Origin: Theropithecus gelada
Lineage: Eukaryota > Chordata > Mammalia > Primates > Cercopithecidae
Reading direction: 5' to 3'
DNA length: 64,000 nucleotides
NCBI RefSeq assembly: GCF_003255815.1
Contig: NC_037669.1
Span: 129,142,596-129,206,595 of the forward strand
Every line of letters begins with the position of its first letter. The first letter of the stretch is position 1. A program made the translations under genes and the position numbers. A model generated the notes under the pieces. That model was not told the DNA's origin. It did no database searches and was given only the letters and a program-made list of their open reading frames with translations. This document shows positions 23,101-36,306 of the stretch, piece by piece.

Positions 23101-24590
23101 TTCAGATAGTAGAAATGAAGCACCAGATCCAGCACATGTCAGAAGTTTGTGCTTCTAGTTTAAGATGGCAACTCTGGGACTTTATATTCTCTCCTACCCA
23201 AATCTCACAAAAAAGACAGAAAAAAAAAGTGATAAATGCATAATTCCATTGAGAATAGAAACATCAGAAACAGTACAAGATCATTTTTTTCCCAAAAGGT
23301 GGAAATCCCACTGATGGTTCAATGAAAGTGAAGTAAATGTCACAGAGTCGTGTTCAGTATAGAAAGCAAGAAAGGATTGTAGGAGAGAAATGCAGGAGGT
23401 TAAATAAAGGACTGGATAATGAACAGCAGAGCTAGATCTTTCATTCTTTCTACACTTTCAGGAAAATAAAACTTCGGTAGCACCAGCCTCTGTGTCTGCA
23501 ATAAAACAATAAAAGATGTGATTTGTCTGGGTAGTGGTTGGCCTTCTATTGCGATATTGGGTCCTCAGGGAGATGTCACATTTAGTTGACATTTAATGAT
23601 CAGTCTACTTCCAATTCTGTGAATTTGAAAATAAAATCAACCTATTCTTTTAGTCACTTTCTTTAAACAGTGTTTTCATTCAAGTCTTTCACTCAATGAA
23701 AAAGTCTCCTAAGGAAACAGAACTTAGTTACTGGTGAAAAAAGCTTTACTCTCTATCTATATTAATAAATGTTTATTCATAAATACAAAGCATTACTAAA
23801 GGGGATTCGAGACCCTTTGGTGAAAAAGGAAAAAAAAAAAGATCAATAGGGGAGAAAAATGTTTGAATATTTGAACATTTTACACCCATATTCTTTAATG
23901 CCTTAGTGAAAATGTACGTGTATGCATATAAAATTTATAATGATTAGGATTTCTTTGTTACCAAAGATCAGAGTGGCACTGCCACTCCACTTTCTATGGG
24001 TCTTGAAAATGTAAGGCCTTTTGATTTTACAACAAGAGGTACTGGGGGGTTTGATTCTTAAACTGTAAACACATACTTCCAAGATTAATTTATAAGACCC
24101 TCAGGAGAGATACTGGAAGCAGTCACAAGGTATGCTCTCTTGTTTCTCAAGGGAATGAGAGAAATTTTAACTTTTATCTCTTTATTTTTTTTGTAAAAAG
24201 TGTGTACAATTCTGTCCAGAGTCTGTAATTACTCTTGTGCTACCTTACATGCATGAATTCTGTTAATACGTGATTATAAAATGGTTCTCTCTTCTATGTT
24301 GGTAGAGACAGTATTTTTGTTGGCAGAATAATTTATGTTTCAACATATATATGGAATTGACACTAGTGATATATATTTCTGTTTCTGGAAGCAACACCTC
24401 TACTTCTAATGCATCTTTAATAATGTTGCACTTACATTGAATATGCAAATATGTAGCAATGAACTAATATTTTTAAATGTTAGAGTTTAAGGTCATATTT
24501 AGGGACATTGGGTGAGATATTTGGGTTAGACGTAATTTCTCTAAAGCTCCTCAAATCATGCTTGTACCTGAAAGAATGCTTTACATCAAG
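20158..24590. other. 4.4 kb with no recognised repeat or gene
   Basis: Long stretch without Alu, L1 or LTR sequence that I recognise. Open frames of 92 codons (20269-20547) and 76 codons (21097-21327) show no family similarity or coding structure. A segment near 23163 (tttaagatggcaactctggg) might be a diverged L1 5' UTR, but this is weak. Old MIR or L2 fragments could be hidden here. Confidence 0.45.
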
Positions 24591-24750
24591 CTTGTCCAAA
24601 CCGCAGGCCACATGCAGCCCAGGATGGCTATAAAATCATAATCTGTGTTTAGAAAATATATGATTGTACCACCAAATTTTATTTTTAACATTATATCCAG
24701 AACATACAGTTCCACTGCAATTATTACATAAAGGCCACTATTACTGTAAT
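24590..24750 (+). mobile_element. Possible old DNA-transposon end (hAT-like)
   Basis: The segment catcaagcttgtccaaacc followed by gcaggccacatgcagcccag resembles a common interspersed repeat end with GGCC-rich inverted motifs. I cannot assign the family firmly and the right boundary is not visible. Confidence 0.3.
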
Positions 24751-26219
24751 TCTGATTTTTTATGAATAGACAGGGAAAGCTTGATATGTGTATAATAGTA
24801 ATGTAAATTTTATTGGGATTTCTTCCTCAAGAAATAACCATACTTTTTTTTTTTCTGTTGAGTGTATGTGCGAGTTGGATTGTCCTGCACTTTCCTCACT
24901 GTGAATGTGTCCCCTGACTAGATACATTACTGTGTAAAGTTTCATGCCTGTGCATCAGGCATTTTGTTAGTTCCTAGATAGTGGTGCTGACTGAGACTCT
25001 TTAGGTACTAAACAAACAAAATAACAAAAAATACGGTATCCCAAATAGGTGTTAATTCCTGTGAGGATTAATTTTTACCCCATTGAGGATGCAGAAGCTG
25101 AATAGAATCTATTTACCAACAAATGGACTATTTGCCTTCCAATGGAAAATTGCCATACTAGTGTTCAAAATTTGTCTCTTTTGATGACATATTGAATATT
25201 CTGAGAAGGCTGAAACTAGGTTATATAAGTCCATGCTGTTGGGTTTATGTGTAGTCTCCATCTCTATCACCATGGTTGTTATTCTGTTTCTATGATTATC
25301 ATGCCAAGTCCAGTGGAGCCAAGGAGAAAGGCCATTATTTAAGGTCAGCTGACTGGGTAATTCGTCTACTCGGTTGTTTGCTGCCTCTCTTACACGGTGA
25401 GTACTCTTTGGTTGCCATTAATATCTGACAGAAAAATTTTCATTCTTGTTACTCATTTGCGTATGTCCATCCACTTGCCTCTCCCCTGTACCTCATTTCA
25501 TCTAATATTTCGGTTCTTTAACTTCTAGGACATTCACAACAGCTCGTAATTACATACATATTCTCACTTTTGGCCACATCTGATTTATGTAAAGTAGTTG
25601 AACAGTTGTATCCCTAGAAACTCTGTTCATTAGGAAGATTTTTTTTTTTTTCTTTCTCACTGTCATTCAAAGCCACCACTGAGTGTGGCTGTAATGTAGA
25701 CTCCGTTTATTTTTGGTTTGCATTTATATACTGAGCCAATGTGTTTTGGCTTGGATTTTTTTTATTTCTTTCATACATCCAAAAGTACAAGGTGAGAGAG
25801 AAATGCAAATGTGGTAGATGACATGAGAATCTAGGCTGTATGTTTGTGCCATTTATTTATGCCTTCTAGTCCTTCTCAGGCTGGATCCTTAATGTGTCAT
25901 TTCTGTACTGCAATGAACTGTTACTGGATCTGCTTAATTTGAAGACTTCATCAATCTGCTAAAAACCCAGATCAAAATGGACATATATGTAATAGATTAA
26001 GGTTACTCAGAGATTTGATCCTATTCATCAAGTTGACAGCCAGAAGTGAAGGTAGGGACACCTCTTGAGAAGAACCTCTCGCTTGCAGGGAGGAGGCCTC
26101 CAGAGTGTCTTCCTATATTAGGCAAGCGCTAGTTCATGATTGGAAAGGGTGAGCCCCCTCTAAAGACTCAGGGTTCAGAGTTACAATTATCAGAGGAATT
26201 CATGGAAATGCTCCCAATC
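24751..26219. other. No feature recognised
   Basis: About 1.5 kb with short open frames only and no identifiable element. Confidence 0.45.
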
Positions 26220-26579
26220 TGTCTTAGTTTTTTCAGGCGGCCCTAACAAAATAAAATAAACTAGATGGCTTACAAATAACAGCAACTTAGTTCTCATAGT
26301 GTTAGAGCTGGTAAAGTCCAAAATCAAGGCGCCAGCATGTTTAGTGCCTGGTGAGGACTCCTTTCTTAATAGATCGTGCTTTCTTGCTGCCTCCTCACAT
26401 GATGAAAGGACGAACACATTTCCTGCAGCCTCTTTTTCAACAGCATTAATTCCATTATGAGGAATTCACCCCCATGATCTAATCACCTTCCAAAGGTCCT
26501 ACCTCCTAATACCATCACCTTGGGTATGAGGATTTTAGCATATTAAATTTGAGGAGACACAAACTTTCAGGCCATAGCA
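26220..26579 (-). mobile_element. MaLR-type solo LTR (MLT1/MST-like), antisense
   Basis: On the minus strand it begins tgctatggcctgaaagttt, continues with aaggtgatggtattaggagg and ggcgccttgattttgg, and ends gcc-cgaacagactaagaca-like. It starts with TG and ends with CA, about 360 bases, fitting an LTR. Flanking pentamers (caatc and caccc) are not a convincing duplication. No internal sequence is attached. Confidence 0.72.
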
Positions 26580-27119
26580 CACCCTGAGCCTCAGTAACTC
26601 ATATTTTCTCAATTAGGGCTGTGCACATAGCATAACACACCTGCCTAGATTAAGCATTCTAAAGTTTTTTACCTCAGTGACCTAGGAGTAATATTTTGAG
26701 TCTGCTCCTCAGAGTCTTAATATTACTGTTAAGGTCATTGAGCTGCAAAAGGTCCTACCTCACACTGCAAGAGACAAGAAAGGGCCCCTTTGAAATCTAG
26801 AGTGGAGGTTTTCTGGCTTGCACCTTCAGCCACACCCAGTTTGTTATCATCTCTCTGTAGGACATCAGTGTACCAGACCCAGATAATTCCATTATGCTTA
26901 TATGTATTGTTCTTTCTGAACTTTTTAAAGACTTCATTTATCAAATTGTACAAGTCATCCCTCCCGCTTTGTACATCTACCATCCTTTGCCCTTGCTTCC
27001 CAGGATGCTCATGGCTTCATCCTCAATGGGAGATCTCACAACTAGGAGGCTAGTAGCCACACTCCTTGTGAGAATTTGTCTCTTGAGAGGAGATAAAACA
27101 GTTTGGCTCAATGACTGCC
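26580..27119. other. No feature recognised
   Basis: Overlapping short frames of 78-87 codons on both strands (26735-27130), none with recognisable similarity. Confidence 0.4.
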
Positions 27120-27690
27120 ACAGTTTATAAATTATATATAATGTGCTTTCTATAACATGACTACCATACTTCTACTCTCCACGTCCAAGAGTTCAATTGT
27201 TTTCATTTTTAGATCCCACAAATAAGAACATGTGATGTTTGTCTTTCTGTTCCTGGATTATTTTACTTAACAGCTCCATCCATGTTGCTGCAAATGGTTG
27301 TATCTCATTCTCTTTTATGGCTGAATAGTACTCCACTGTGTATATGTGCCACATTTTTTTAATCAAATTATCTGTCGATGGTCACTTAGGCTGCCCCCAA
27401 ATCTTAGCCATTGTAAACAGTGTGTAAACAAACATAGGAGTGCAGATATCTCTGATATTCTGATTTACTTTCTTTGAGGTATATACCCACTAGTGGGATT
27501 GCTGGGTCATATGGTAGCTCAGTTTTTAATTCTTTCAGGAACCCCCAAAGTGTTTTCCATAGCAGTTGTACAAATTTACATTCTCACCAACAGTGTACGA
27601 GGGTTCCCAATTCTTCACATCCTCACCAGCAATTTTTTATTGCCCATCATTTAGATATAAGCTATTTTAACTGTATGAAATACATTTACT
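27120..27690 (-). mobile_element. L1 (L1MA/MB-like) ORF2 end and 3' UTR start, antisense
   Basis: Reverse complement of the L1 terminal region: gatcccacaaataagaacat, tggctgaatagtactccact, tatatacccactagtggga and ttctcaccaacagtgtacga occur in the expected reversed order. It is an internal L1 piece with no tail visible. Confidence 0.87.
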
Positions 27691-28340
27691 ATGTATCTAT
27701 ATAATTTTTTGAAATATTTTTAAGTTAAATATATATATGATGAAATCTTGTGAAAATATGTTATTTGGCATTTATCAATTTTTTGTTAAGAACAGCTATG
27801 TAAAAAATGAGTGATGCACAATCTCTACTCTCAAATGACTTAGCCTTAAGATAAAATTTGTGTTATGTACAAGTAGTTTCACTAAGTATATTAGTTCACA
27901 GGAAAAAAGTCCACAGGAAAAAAGAAAACCCTATATTAGAAAATATCAGTGAAGTTAGAGATAAAATTCACTTGAAAACTGGAAGGTGGCAGCATAGAGT
28001 TACTATTTAAATTTGAAATTTAATTGACAGTAAATTTGGGGAAATAAATTACTCCATGGATAAGAAAAATAGAAAATCATGAGCATAGACGGAGAAAGTG
28101 CAGGGTGTTTTCAGGGAAAGAGATTAAGTGTTTTAGTTGAGTTGAAGTATACACAGTACAAAAGGGAGTCCTGAATATGTTGAGATTGTGGCCAATTTTT
28201 GAGAGCCTTAAAGACCAATCTTGTGAAAGTGCCAAGCAGGTGTTAACTATGGAGCTACATTTTTGGCCCAGATAGAATCACTTTCACAGCTGCCCAAAGG
28301 ATTTATGTAAATTTCTTGGGTTTTGTTTTTTCTTCTTGTT
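27691..28340. other. No feature recognised
   Basis: AT-rich sequence without a recognised repeat or coding frame. Confidence 0.45.
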
Positions 28341-28344
28341 GCTG

Positions 28345-28475
28345 TTTATTTATTTATTTATTTTTAACTTTTATTTTAAGTTCAGGAGTACAAATAAGGT
28401 CTATTACATAGGTAAACTTGTGTCATGTGGGTTTGTTGTATAGATTTTCATCACCCAGGCATTATTAAGAGTTGC
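28345..28475 (-). mobile_element. L1 3' UTR fragment, antisense, with (TTTA)n tail
   Basis: A TTTA repeat (28345-28364) leads into ttttattttaagttcaggag and tacataggtaaacttgtgtc, the reversed end of a primate L1 3' UTR. The copy is only about 110 bases long. Confidence 0.82.
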
Positions 28476-29048
28476 CAAACCTTCATTACCATAGAATCCA
28501 TGAACAAAATAAGGTTATTTGTATACTTTTGAAGCATTTGCTAAAATTTGCTAGAGGGAATAATTGCACAAACAAATGAACAAAAAACTTTTCTACGTTC
28601 CAACAGAGAACAATATCCTCTAGATAAACTTACTCCTTCTACAAATGGAGTCAAAGTAGGTACCACAATTGGCTCCTAGTTAGTTATGTCAGGATGGCAC
28701 CGATGATGCCTTAAACAAATGCAGGGAAATTAGAACGGAAAAACAAAGGAAAATTTCAAAGACATGGAAGTATAAGTGCCAAGCATTTGCATCTAATGGT
28801 ATATGCAAAGTAAGGGTACAGTTAAAGGAGATTGGTTACAAAAATAGAGGTAACAAATTAATAAAATAATGTCACAAATGTAAATCTGCACTAAAGTCTA
28901 TGGATGTGAATTTGTTTAGTTTTATGCATTCTGTGAAATAGAAATGTGCAGTATTTATTGTATTACTAAATTATTATTTGTTATGTGAAAAAAATTTTTC
29001 TTGCTCAGTCTTTTTTAGCAAAGATTAATGAAAAATATATTCTAAAAA
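28476..29048. other. No feature recognised
   Basis: AT-rich sequence without a recognised feature. Confidence 0.45.
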
Positions 29049-29050
29049 TA

Positions 29051-29469
29051 CAACTGGTCTCCAACTTGAAATGGTTCGACTTACGATTTTTCAATATTAC
29101 CATGGCGCAAAAAATAATACACATTCAGTATAAGCCATACTTTGAATTACTAATTTTGATCTTTCTTGGGTTTGCAGTAGGTGGTATGATTCTCTCTTGT
29201 CTTCCTGGTTGGCAGCAGTGAGCCATAGCTCCTAGTCAGCCATGTGATCACAAGAGTGAGCAACCAATTCTCTATAGAATAGTACACTCCCAGATAGTTT
29301 TGCCCTACTGTAGGCTAATGTAAGTATTCTGAGAGCATTTAAGGTAGGCTAGGCTGATCTAGGATTTTTGGTATGTTAGGTGTATTAAATGCATTTTCTT
29401 CTTAAGACATTTTCAACTAATGGTGGTTTTATCAGGACATAACCTTATCACAGGTGTAAGAAGCATCTG
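29051..29469 (+). mobile_element. Tigger-like (TcMar) nonautonomous DNA transposon
   Basis: Text such as ggttcgacttacgattttt, actgtaggctaatgtaagt, ttaaggtaggctaggct and gtgtattaaatgcattttc is typical of a common Tigger-derived internal-deletion element. The ends fall next to TA dinucleotides (29049-29050 and 29470-29471), the expected target duplication of Tc1/mariner elements. A 78-codon frame (28985-29221) crosses its left end and is not a gene. Confidence 0.78.
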
Positions 29470-29471
29470 TA

Positions 29472-31180
29472 CACATACGCAAATACACACAGTAAGAGTT
29501 CATGAGTATAATATATAATCTAATAAGTCTCAATTTATTTGCAAGAAAAATATCAGTTTATTAGAATCTTTTAGCTAAAAAAAATGTTTTTCCTTCTGTT
29601 GAACTTGATGCTTAGAGTCACAATTTGCTGAAATAAATTAGTCAATGTCCTATATTTAAATTATTGTCTTACAACTTTAAAGAAATTGTATTATTATATT
29701 AAGATAATTGTTAAAGATACACTCCTATATGAGGACATGTACACATGCACGCTCACTTACTTTTGCTCAAATTAAAGCTAATCAATTACTGAACATTTTT
29801 GAAGGTAAAAATGAATTACGATGTTTACACATTGCAACTAGTTTCAGCAACAATAAACAATTCCCTTAAAATATTGATACAAAAACAAATCATGTAGATG
29901 ACTGAAATTTCTTTGAATGCAAAGTGTTAGTAGGCTCCAGAAAGAATAAATGTGGACTCTTAGCTGAAAGAAAATGGGTCATACAAAGATGAATATAGAT
30001 GCTTTTTATCTGTACTCCCCATGCATTTATTACCTAAGTGTAAGAATCTTTGCTTTGGGTTCAACTTAGTTTACTGAATGTTAAGGTTTTCATTCTTAAT
30101 TAGAAATTTTATTTTGTTTATTATGTTATTCAAATGCACCTGCTGACTTGGTTCATTTCAGAATCATAGTTATTTGCAATTATTATAAAGAAAGGGTGAT
30201 TAAACTTTTCACTCATATAAGAAAAGATGGTACAAAGGGCTGTCATGTGAAAAGCATAAATCTTTATAAGCAATCTGGGCATTTTTAAATATGTTGATAA
30301 AGATAAGATAGAAGCAGAGGTAATGAATACTGCAAAATATTTTGCCATATTTGTCTTCCTTATCTTGTCCATTATTCTCTTCTTCCTAAAAGAGATTTTA
30401 ACTGTTAAAAGAAAAACACTTTTGGAACCATTAATTTTTTAATATATTTTTCCAGATGGTCATTTATGTTAAACAAAAATACAGGACAGAGTTTGATGAT
30501 TGTTACCTTTGATTTTCAACAATAAAACCAACCAGAAAAAGGGACAAAAAATAATCTGACATTATACAAGCTGCTATCTATTGTCCTCATTTGCTAATGA
30601 AAATTAACAGACCGGATTTAAGTATCTGTCTTTGCTAATAATTCTCAATCCTTCCCCACATGGCTTCCTCTCCTGCCTTGAACACATTAATAAAGGTTTG
30701 CAGTTGTTTTTCTTTATTTTGCTTCTTTTTAAATTTTATACTGTACCACCATTTCTTGCACTGAGGAAGCAGCAGGTAATAATCCTCTGGGTTTCTTCGG
30801 TTTGTGTCTGGCTTCATGAAATACCCACTATGAATGACAGTGAATGCATTTGATGTCCTATTCATTCCATCACATAGACTATAGTTCAGAAACACACTGA
30901 GCAGTGCAATGAAATGAAACATTTGTCCATTTATATCTACCAATACAATGTCTAGATCCATTGAGCATCTCTTCAGTGACAACAAATCAATAGGAATACA
31001 TATCAAAGAAGCCAAGTAGATAGGCTCGATTAAGAAACAAACATTTGGTACCCAGAATGGTACCAACGATATCATTAAGGAAATAGTGCAGGATTTTTAA
31101 AGTCATAGAAAGTTGCTTAAATTTATATATAGATTACATGGATTGTTTGATTCCTTTACCATCCCTTGCAATATACTACT
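29472..31180. other. No recognised repeat; holds a 146-codon minus-strand open frame
   Basis: No transposon signature recognised. The frame at 30635-31075 (minus) is the longest in the window outside known repeats, but its residue use reflects AT-rich DNA and it has no recognisable domain. Confidence 0.4.
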
Positions 31181-31490
31181 TATTTAAATATAAATATTTA
31201 CTGAGTTCCAGAGACTGTTCTAAGTTCTTGAGATACAAACCTATAAGTAAGGCAGAATAAAATAGCCTACCTTCATGGCAGTTACTGTCTCAAAAAATCA
31301 GTCAGATTAAAAACTATAAACATTATAAATAGGTAAATTATATGCTAGTTTAAAATGTGATAAACATGATAAAAAAAATAATCCAACTTAAGATTTTTTT
31401 AGTGTATATATGTGTGGTGTTCATTACAATGAAGAAGAGTAATCAGGCTATGCATATGGATGGTATAATATTTGAGCCAAGACTTCAAAA
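31181..31490 (-). mobile_element. Probable L2 3' end, antisense, very diverged
   Basis: The stretch ttactgagttccagagactg, tctaagttcttgagatacaa, then agcctaccttcatggcag follows the reversed L2 3' end. Divergence is high and the boundaries are guesses. Confidence 0.5.
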
Positions 31491-33028
31491 AATGTAACTT
31501 GTTTGTTTAATTTATATTGAAGTAGCCAGATCACTGTTCAGTGCAATTATAATTCAGTATATCCAGACAGTAGAAAAAAATGTGTCTGGAAGGCAGACAT
31601 AAATAAGAGAATTTGCAGTAATTTTGAATGCAACTTACAAACTTGGTTTTTGCAATAGTCACTTCCTCTTCCTGCTAAAACATTATAGCTTTTGTTTCCT
31701 TTATCTTAGACAGTGTCTCTTGATAAGAAAACTAAATTTCATGGATCTCATTTGTAGAGAATGAGCACTTTGTGCTAAAATAACTTGCAATAGTCTCCTT
31801 AGTTCTTTCAATAAAATAGAACCAAAGGTTCAAGCCAATTGAGCAGACAGAAGTGAGTTCCATAAGTAAAATTTTACAAAAATAAATCTATCAAACATAA
31901 TTATGTTTTATATGTATGAGTGTATATAAATATATAGATATGTATAGTTTTATTAGAATGTTTGCTATTTTTAAATATAAGGTTATGCCAACCATTAATT
32001 CAAACTGATTTAAAAACATTATTTATCATCTAACTCACAGTAGAAAATGTAGAACTTAATGATATTTTAGTAATATATTTTCATATAGCATGTGATTTTT
32101 GAAATTAGAAATTCTAACTCAAAAATTAAATTGTAAGAACAGTCTTTGTGTCTCATATTAATAATTAAGATATTTTGACTTCATCCTTAGTGAATAAGGG
32201 AATTTTACACTGACACTGTATGTTTGAGAGGTGGAATGAAATATGAATATTTTATTAATATAAAAACCAACAGATTAATTCATCATGTATTTTGTGAGTT
32301 GTTTTGCTGTGTAACTTATTTTATTTGTTTATATTATACATAATTATTATTCTATAAATAAATTATATTTAAAATTTTTATGACTAGAGTTATTTCCTTA
32401 AGCATAATGCCTTGTTCATTAATATTTAAAGCAATTTTGTTTGCCAATTTCAAGAGATCATGGGATAGATTCTGTAGCATAAATTTATGTTCGCTTCTTG
32501 ATTTAAAGCAGTCACTACCACACAAATCAGTATTGTCAGAATTAACAACTCACAAGAATAGGAAAAATTATAATTTATTTTAATGATATTATTTTAGTCA
32601 AAATATTTGTAGCTAAAAATACACTAACATTTGGAAGTGAAAATTTAAAAGAATGTTTTAATGTGGCAGATAGAAGTATATTTAATAAAATACTTATACT
32701 ATAAAATATTATTTAGAACATTCCAAAAATGTATGTTCTGGTCTGTTTTTGGCTTGCTGACAAATACTGACTTACTAGCATCCTAATAAAATAAGTTGAG
32801 CTATCTTAGTGGTGATTACTTTTTAATGAGTGATAATTTTTGTCATTCTATTTCTAGTTATCCTTGACTGTACATTCTTCATTTCAGTGTGCAATGAATG
32901 AAATGCCACTGTCCATGAAAAGAAATGTCATTGCTAAAGCAGGTATATAAAGTTTGGGAGTTTGGGAATTACATGTCTTAAATGAGTATTATGATATGTA
33001 AAAATAAGGCAAATAAAATATTTGGGAA
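31491..33028. other. AT-rich, nothing recognised
   Basis: Very AT-rich sequence with only chance-level open frames. Confidence 0.45.
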
Positions 33029-33050
33029 AAAAAAAAAAAAAGCTTGAATT

Positions 33051-33359
33051 GGCCGGGATCCATGACTCACACCTGTAATCTCAGCACTTTGGGGGAGGCC
33101 ACGGCGGGTGGATCACCTGAGGTCGCCTGTTCGAGACCTGCCTGACCAACATGGTGAAACACCATCTCTATTAAAAATACAAACATTCCGGGTGTGGTGG
33201 CGTTCACCTGTAATCCCAGCAACTCAGGAGGCTGAGGCAGGAGAATCGCTTGAACCCGGGAGGCAATGGTTGCAGTGAGCCGAAATTGTGCCATTACACG
33301 TCAGCCTAGGCAACAGAGTAAGGCTACAGCTCAAAAAAAATAAAAATAAAAAAATAAAA
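33051..33359 (+). mobile_element. Alu (S-like), plus strand
   Basis: Full Alu from ggccgggatcc to an interrupted A tail with TAAAA units. Flanks aaagcttgaatt (left) and aaacttgagattt (right) may be an imperfect target duplication. Confidence 0.94.
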
Positions 33360-33379
33360 CTTGAGATTTGTTAGATTTA

Positions 33380-33700
33380 ATGCAGTTCTAATAAATATAC
33401 CAAAGATCTTTTATAAATGGGGCTACTTAAGCTGATACTAAAGTTACATGGAGAAATAAACATGCAAGAATAGTTATGCATGTCCTTAAAAGGAAAATGT
33501 ATAAGGAAAGCAATAGCCTTACCACATACTACAATAACTATGAAGACTCTATAATTAAAATAATGTGGCATTGACCCATGAAAACAATGGAAAATCCAAA
33601 AATAGACTGATAATGGAGAATCCAAAAGTAGACTGATATCCAAAAATAGAGAAAGATGAATTATATAATACAAATAGTACATAATAACTACTTGGAAATA
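33380..33700 (+). mobile_element. L1M ORF2 fragment, plus strand
   Basis: Diverged ORF2 sequence: acatggagaaataaacatgc, ctataattaaaataatgtgg and cattgacccatgaaaac correspond to the region just after the L1 reverse transcriptase domain. No frame survives. Confidence 0.68.
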
Positions 33701-34275
33701 TATTTATATGAAATAATATATAATTGATTAAAATAAATTAATTAAATATAATATGCAATATATTCCCTTTGGAAAAAATGTAAGAATATGTAGTTTTAAG
33801 ATACCTGGATGGCCACTTGGAAAAATTAGCTAAATCCCTTTCATTTTCACTTGCTTTCTGTACTTCCTATTTCAAATTAATACATTGATTGCTTTTGTTT
33901 TTTCCTTTTGTTTCAAAATTTACCTTAAGTTTTGCTTTAGCTGTCTTCCATTAGTTGATATGGATAGTTCAATTTCACCTTTTTTTCCACATGCCATTTA
34001 TTATTTTATATTAAAAACTTTTATTCAGTTTTAAAGTTTATTTCACTGATCTATATAAGAAATGGTTACTCCTTACATACCATTAAAAATCAGTGAATAA
34101 TATTCAAACAGATAAAAACAACACATATTTCACTAGTGCTAGACATTGAACATTCTATTTAGAAATATTCTGTAATTATGTGAAAATGACATATTTTGTA
34201 TATTGTAATTGAAATTATGTGCTATCGATTTTGTTGCTGTAGCACAATTTAAATGTTGAAAGGCTGTTTCAAATA
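33701..34275. other. AT-rich, nothing recognised
   Basis: No recognised element; may be further decayed L1. Confidence 0.4.
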
Positions 34276-34290
34276 GACTCTAAAAAATAC

Positions 34291-34342
34291 ATTTATTTAT
34301 TTATTTATTTATTTATTCATTCATTCATTCATTCATTTATTT
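34291..34342 (+). repeat. (TTTA)n and (TTCA)n microsatellite
   Basis: TTTA units followed by TTCA units form the reversed tail of the adjoining antisense Alu fragment. Confidence 0.92.
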
Positions 34343-34488
34343 AAGATATGGTCTCAGTCTGTTGCCCAGACTGCAGTGCAGTGGCGTGATGTTAGCTCAC
34401 TGCAACCTCTGCCTCACGGGTTCTAGTGTTTCTCATTCCTCAGCCTACCGAGTATCAGTTACTACAGGTGCGTGCCACCATGCCCTGT
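34343..34488 (-). mobile_element. Truncated Alu right monomer, antisense
   Basis: Reversed Alu sequence from agatatggtctcagtct to gccaccatgcc, then it stops. Only about 145 bases of the 3' half are present, so this is a 5'-truncated Alu or a free right monomer. Confidence 0.87.
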
Positions 34489-35287
34489 AGTCTCACGTGT
34501 CAAATTGGTAATACCTTTGAAACCTGTCTTTCTCTGCTAAGGAGTATTTCTCACTTCCCTCCCCCTTTATATACTTTATACTGAGAAACATGTTAATGTC
34601 TATACATTGAATTTGAAGTATTACTTAACTTGTCATTAGTTCCAATTGGTTCACATCAGACATATTTATGCTTCTACACTATTCTTCAAATTTTAGATAC
34701 AGAGAACAATGATGTCATACCACTGCTACAATAAATAGCATTTTAGAATAAAAGAGAGATATAAGTAATTACAATATCAAGATAACCTTATGTTATTCCT
34801 TTCTGAAATGTTAACACTTCACTCTATTTTCATTCATTTTAGAAGATTAGAGTTGGGAAATAAAAGAAGAAGATTTACACTATATGTAGAAATGTTGTTG
34901 AAAATTTCACTGAAAGCTATCATTAACATATGAGGATATGTTCTTGTTGAAGACACCAAGTCGAAGCAGTTTGTCTTTTTCTGCTAATTTTAATTACTGT
35001 CTTTGTGAATTCCTTTATAACTTCTAAATTTTCAAGAAATGATGTGTTCTGAGATGGCATTCATCAAGTAGCCATTCATTTTGTGAAGTTAAAACTAATT
35101 GGCAATACTTTTCAAGAGCAGCTTGTTAAAAATTTTCTTTAGATAAATGTGTTAACAGTGGGAACAAAATCCTCAAACTGTCCAGCAACCAGATGATTCA
35201 ATATAAATAAAATAAACTGCATGTTTGCCAAGCTGCATATATTGTCTTGTCACGTGAAAAAAAAAAAAAAAAAACCACAGTTAAATG
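34489..35287. other. No feature recognised
   Basis: AT-rich DNA with no recognised feature. Confidence 0.45.
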
Positions 35288-35594
35288 GGCCGGGCACGGT
35301 GGTTCATGCCTGTAATACCAGCACTTTGGGAGGCCGAGGCGGGCAGATCACGAGGTCAGGAGATCGAGACCATCCTGACTAACATGGTGAAACCCTGTCT
35401 CTACTAAAAATACAAAAAAAAATAGCAGGGCATGGTGGTGGGAGCCTGTAGTCCCAGCTATTCAGGAGGCTGAGGCAGGAGAATGACGTGAACCCGGGAG
35501 GCGGAGCTTGCAATGAGCCTAGATCTCACCGCCGCCCTCCAGCCTGGGCGACAGAGTGAGACTCCATCTCAAAAAAAAAAAAAAAAAAAAAAAA
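35288..35594 (+). mobile_element. AluY-like, plus strand
   Basis: Full-length Alu beginning ggccgggcacgg, with the AluY-type segment agatcacgaggtcaggag and a long, nearly pure A tail (35571-35594), which suggests a relatively young copy. No clear target duplication was found. Confidence 0.95.
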
Positions 35595-36123
35595 GTTTTT
35601 TAAGAATCTAATGCTTAAAGATGAATTCTGAGCATGATTTTCAACAACAGTAACATAGCTACGGACACTTTTGATGATAAAACAATTATATACTGAGTAA
35701 TTCACCATTAGAATTATGTGAATTCATGTAGATTTAAGAAATTTCTGAAAGACTGTAAACAATAACTTCACATACAAGTAGTACTCAATGCTAGATTTAT
35801 AGTTCAACCAGATACCACACTCATAACTTACAAAAGGAAGCCATTCATTCCCGAATTAACTAAGGCGATTGATAAATACATTTACTATTCTTCTCGGGTA
35901 AAAAAATAGTGTCAGGTCTATTATTCATAGTGCAGAGCTAGATGCCACAGAGAAGAATTAGCCCTCATATGTGTTCCTTGTATCACTTGTCCCTGAGATG
36001 CCTAGGATGAGTTCAATTTTTGATGAAAAGTCAATTCACTAAAAATCAATAATAAAATTGATCAAAAACACACAAAAATTTTTACATACAAATGAAGAAA
36101 AGCACTGTTAGGCAATCCTTCAA
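35595..36123. other. No feature recognised
   Basis: No element recognised between the AluY and MER5. Confidence 0.45.
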
Positions 36124-36306
36124 TGGTGGTTCTTAAAAGTGTGGTCCCTGCTTCAAAATTAGATTATATGGGAGCTGGTGAAAAATGAAGATTTTTGGGT
36201 CTGATCCAAATCTACAGAATTATAATCTCTGAGAGTGGGACCAGAAATATTTGTTTTAACAAGTTTGCGTGACTGAGATACATGCTAAAATTTGAGAACC
36301 ATTACT
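36124..36306 (+). mobile_element. MER5-type hAT-Charlie element
   Basis: Begins tggttcttaaaagtgtggtc and ends aaaatttgagaaccatta, the two MER5A/B ends, with the expected middle (tttaacaagtttgcgtga is diverged). Non-coding and ancient. Confidence 0.78.
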
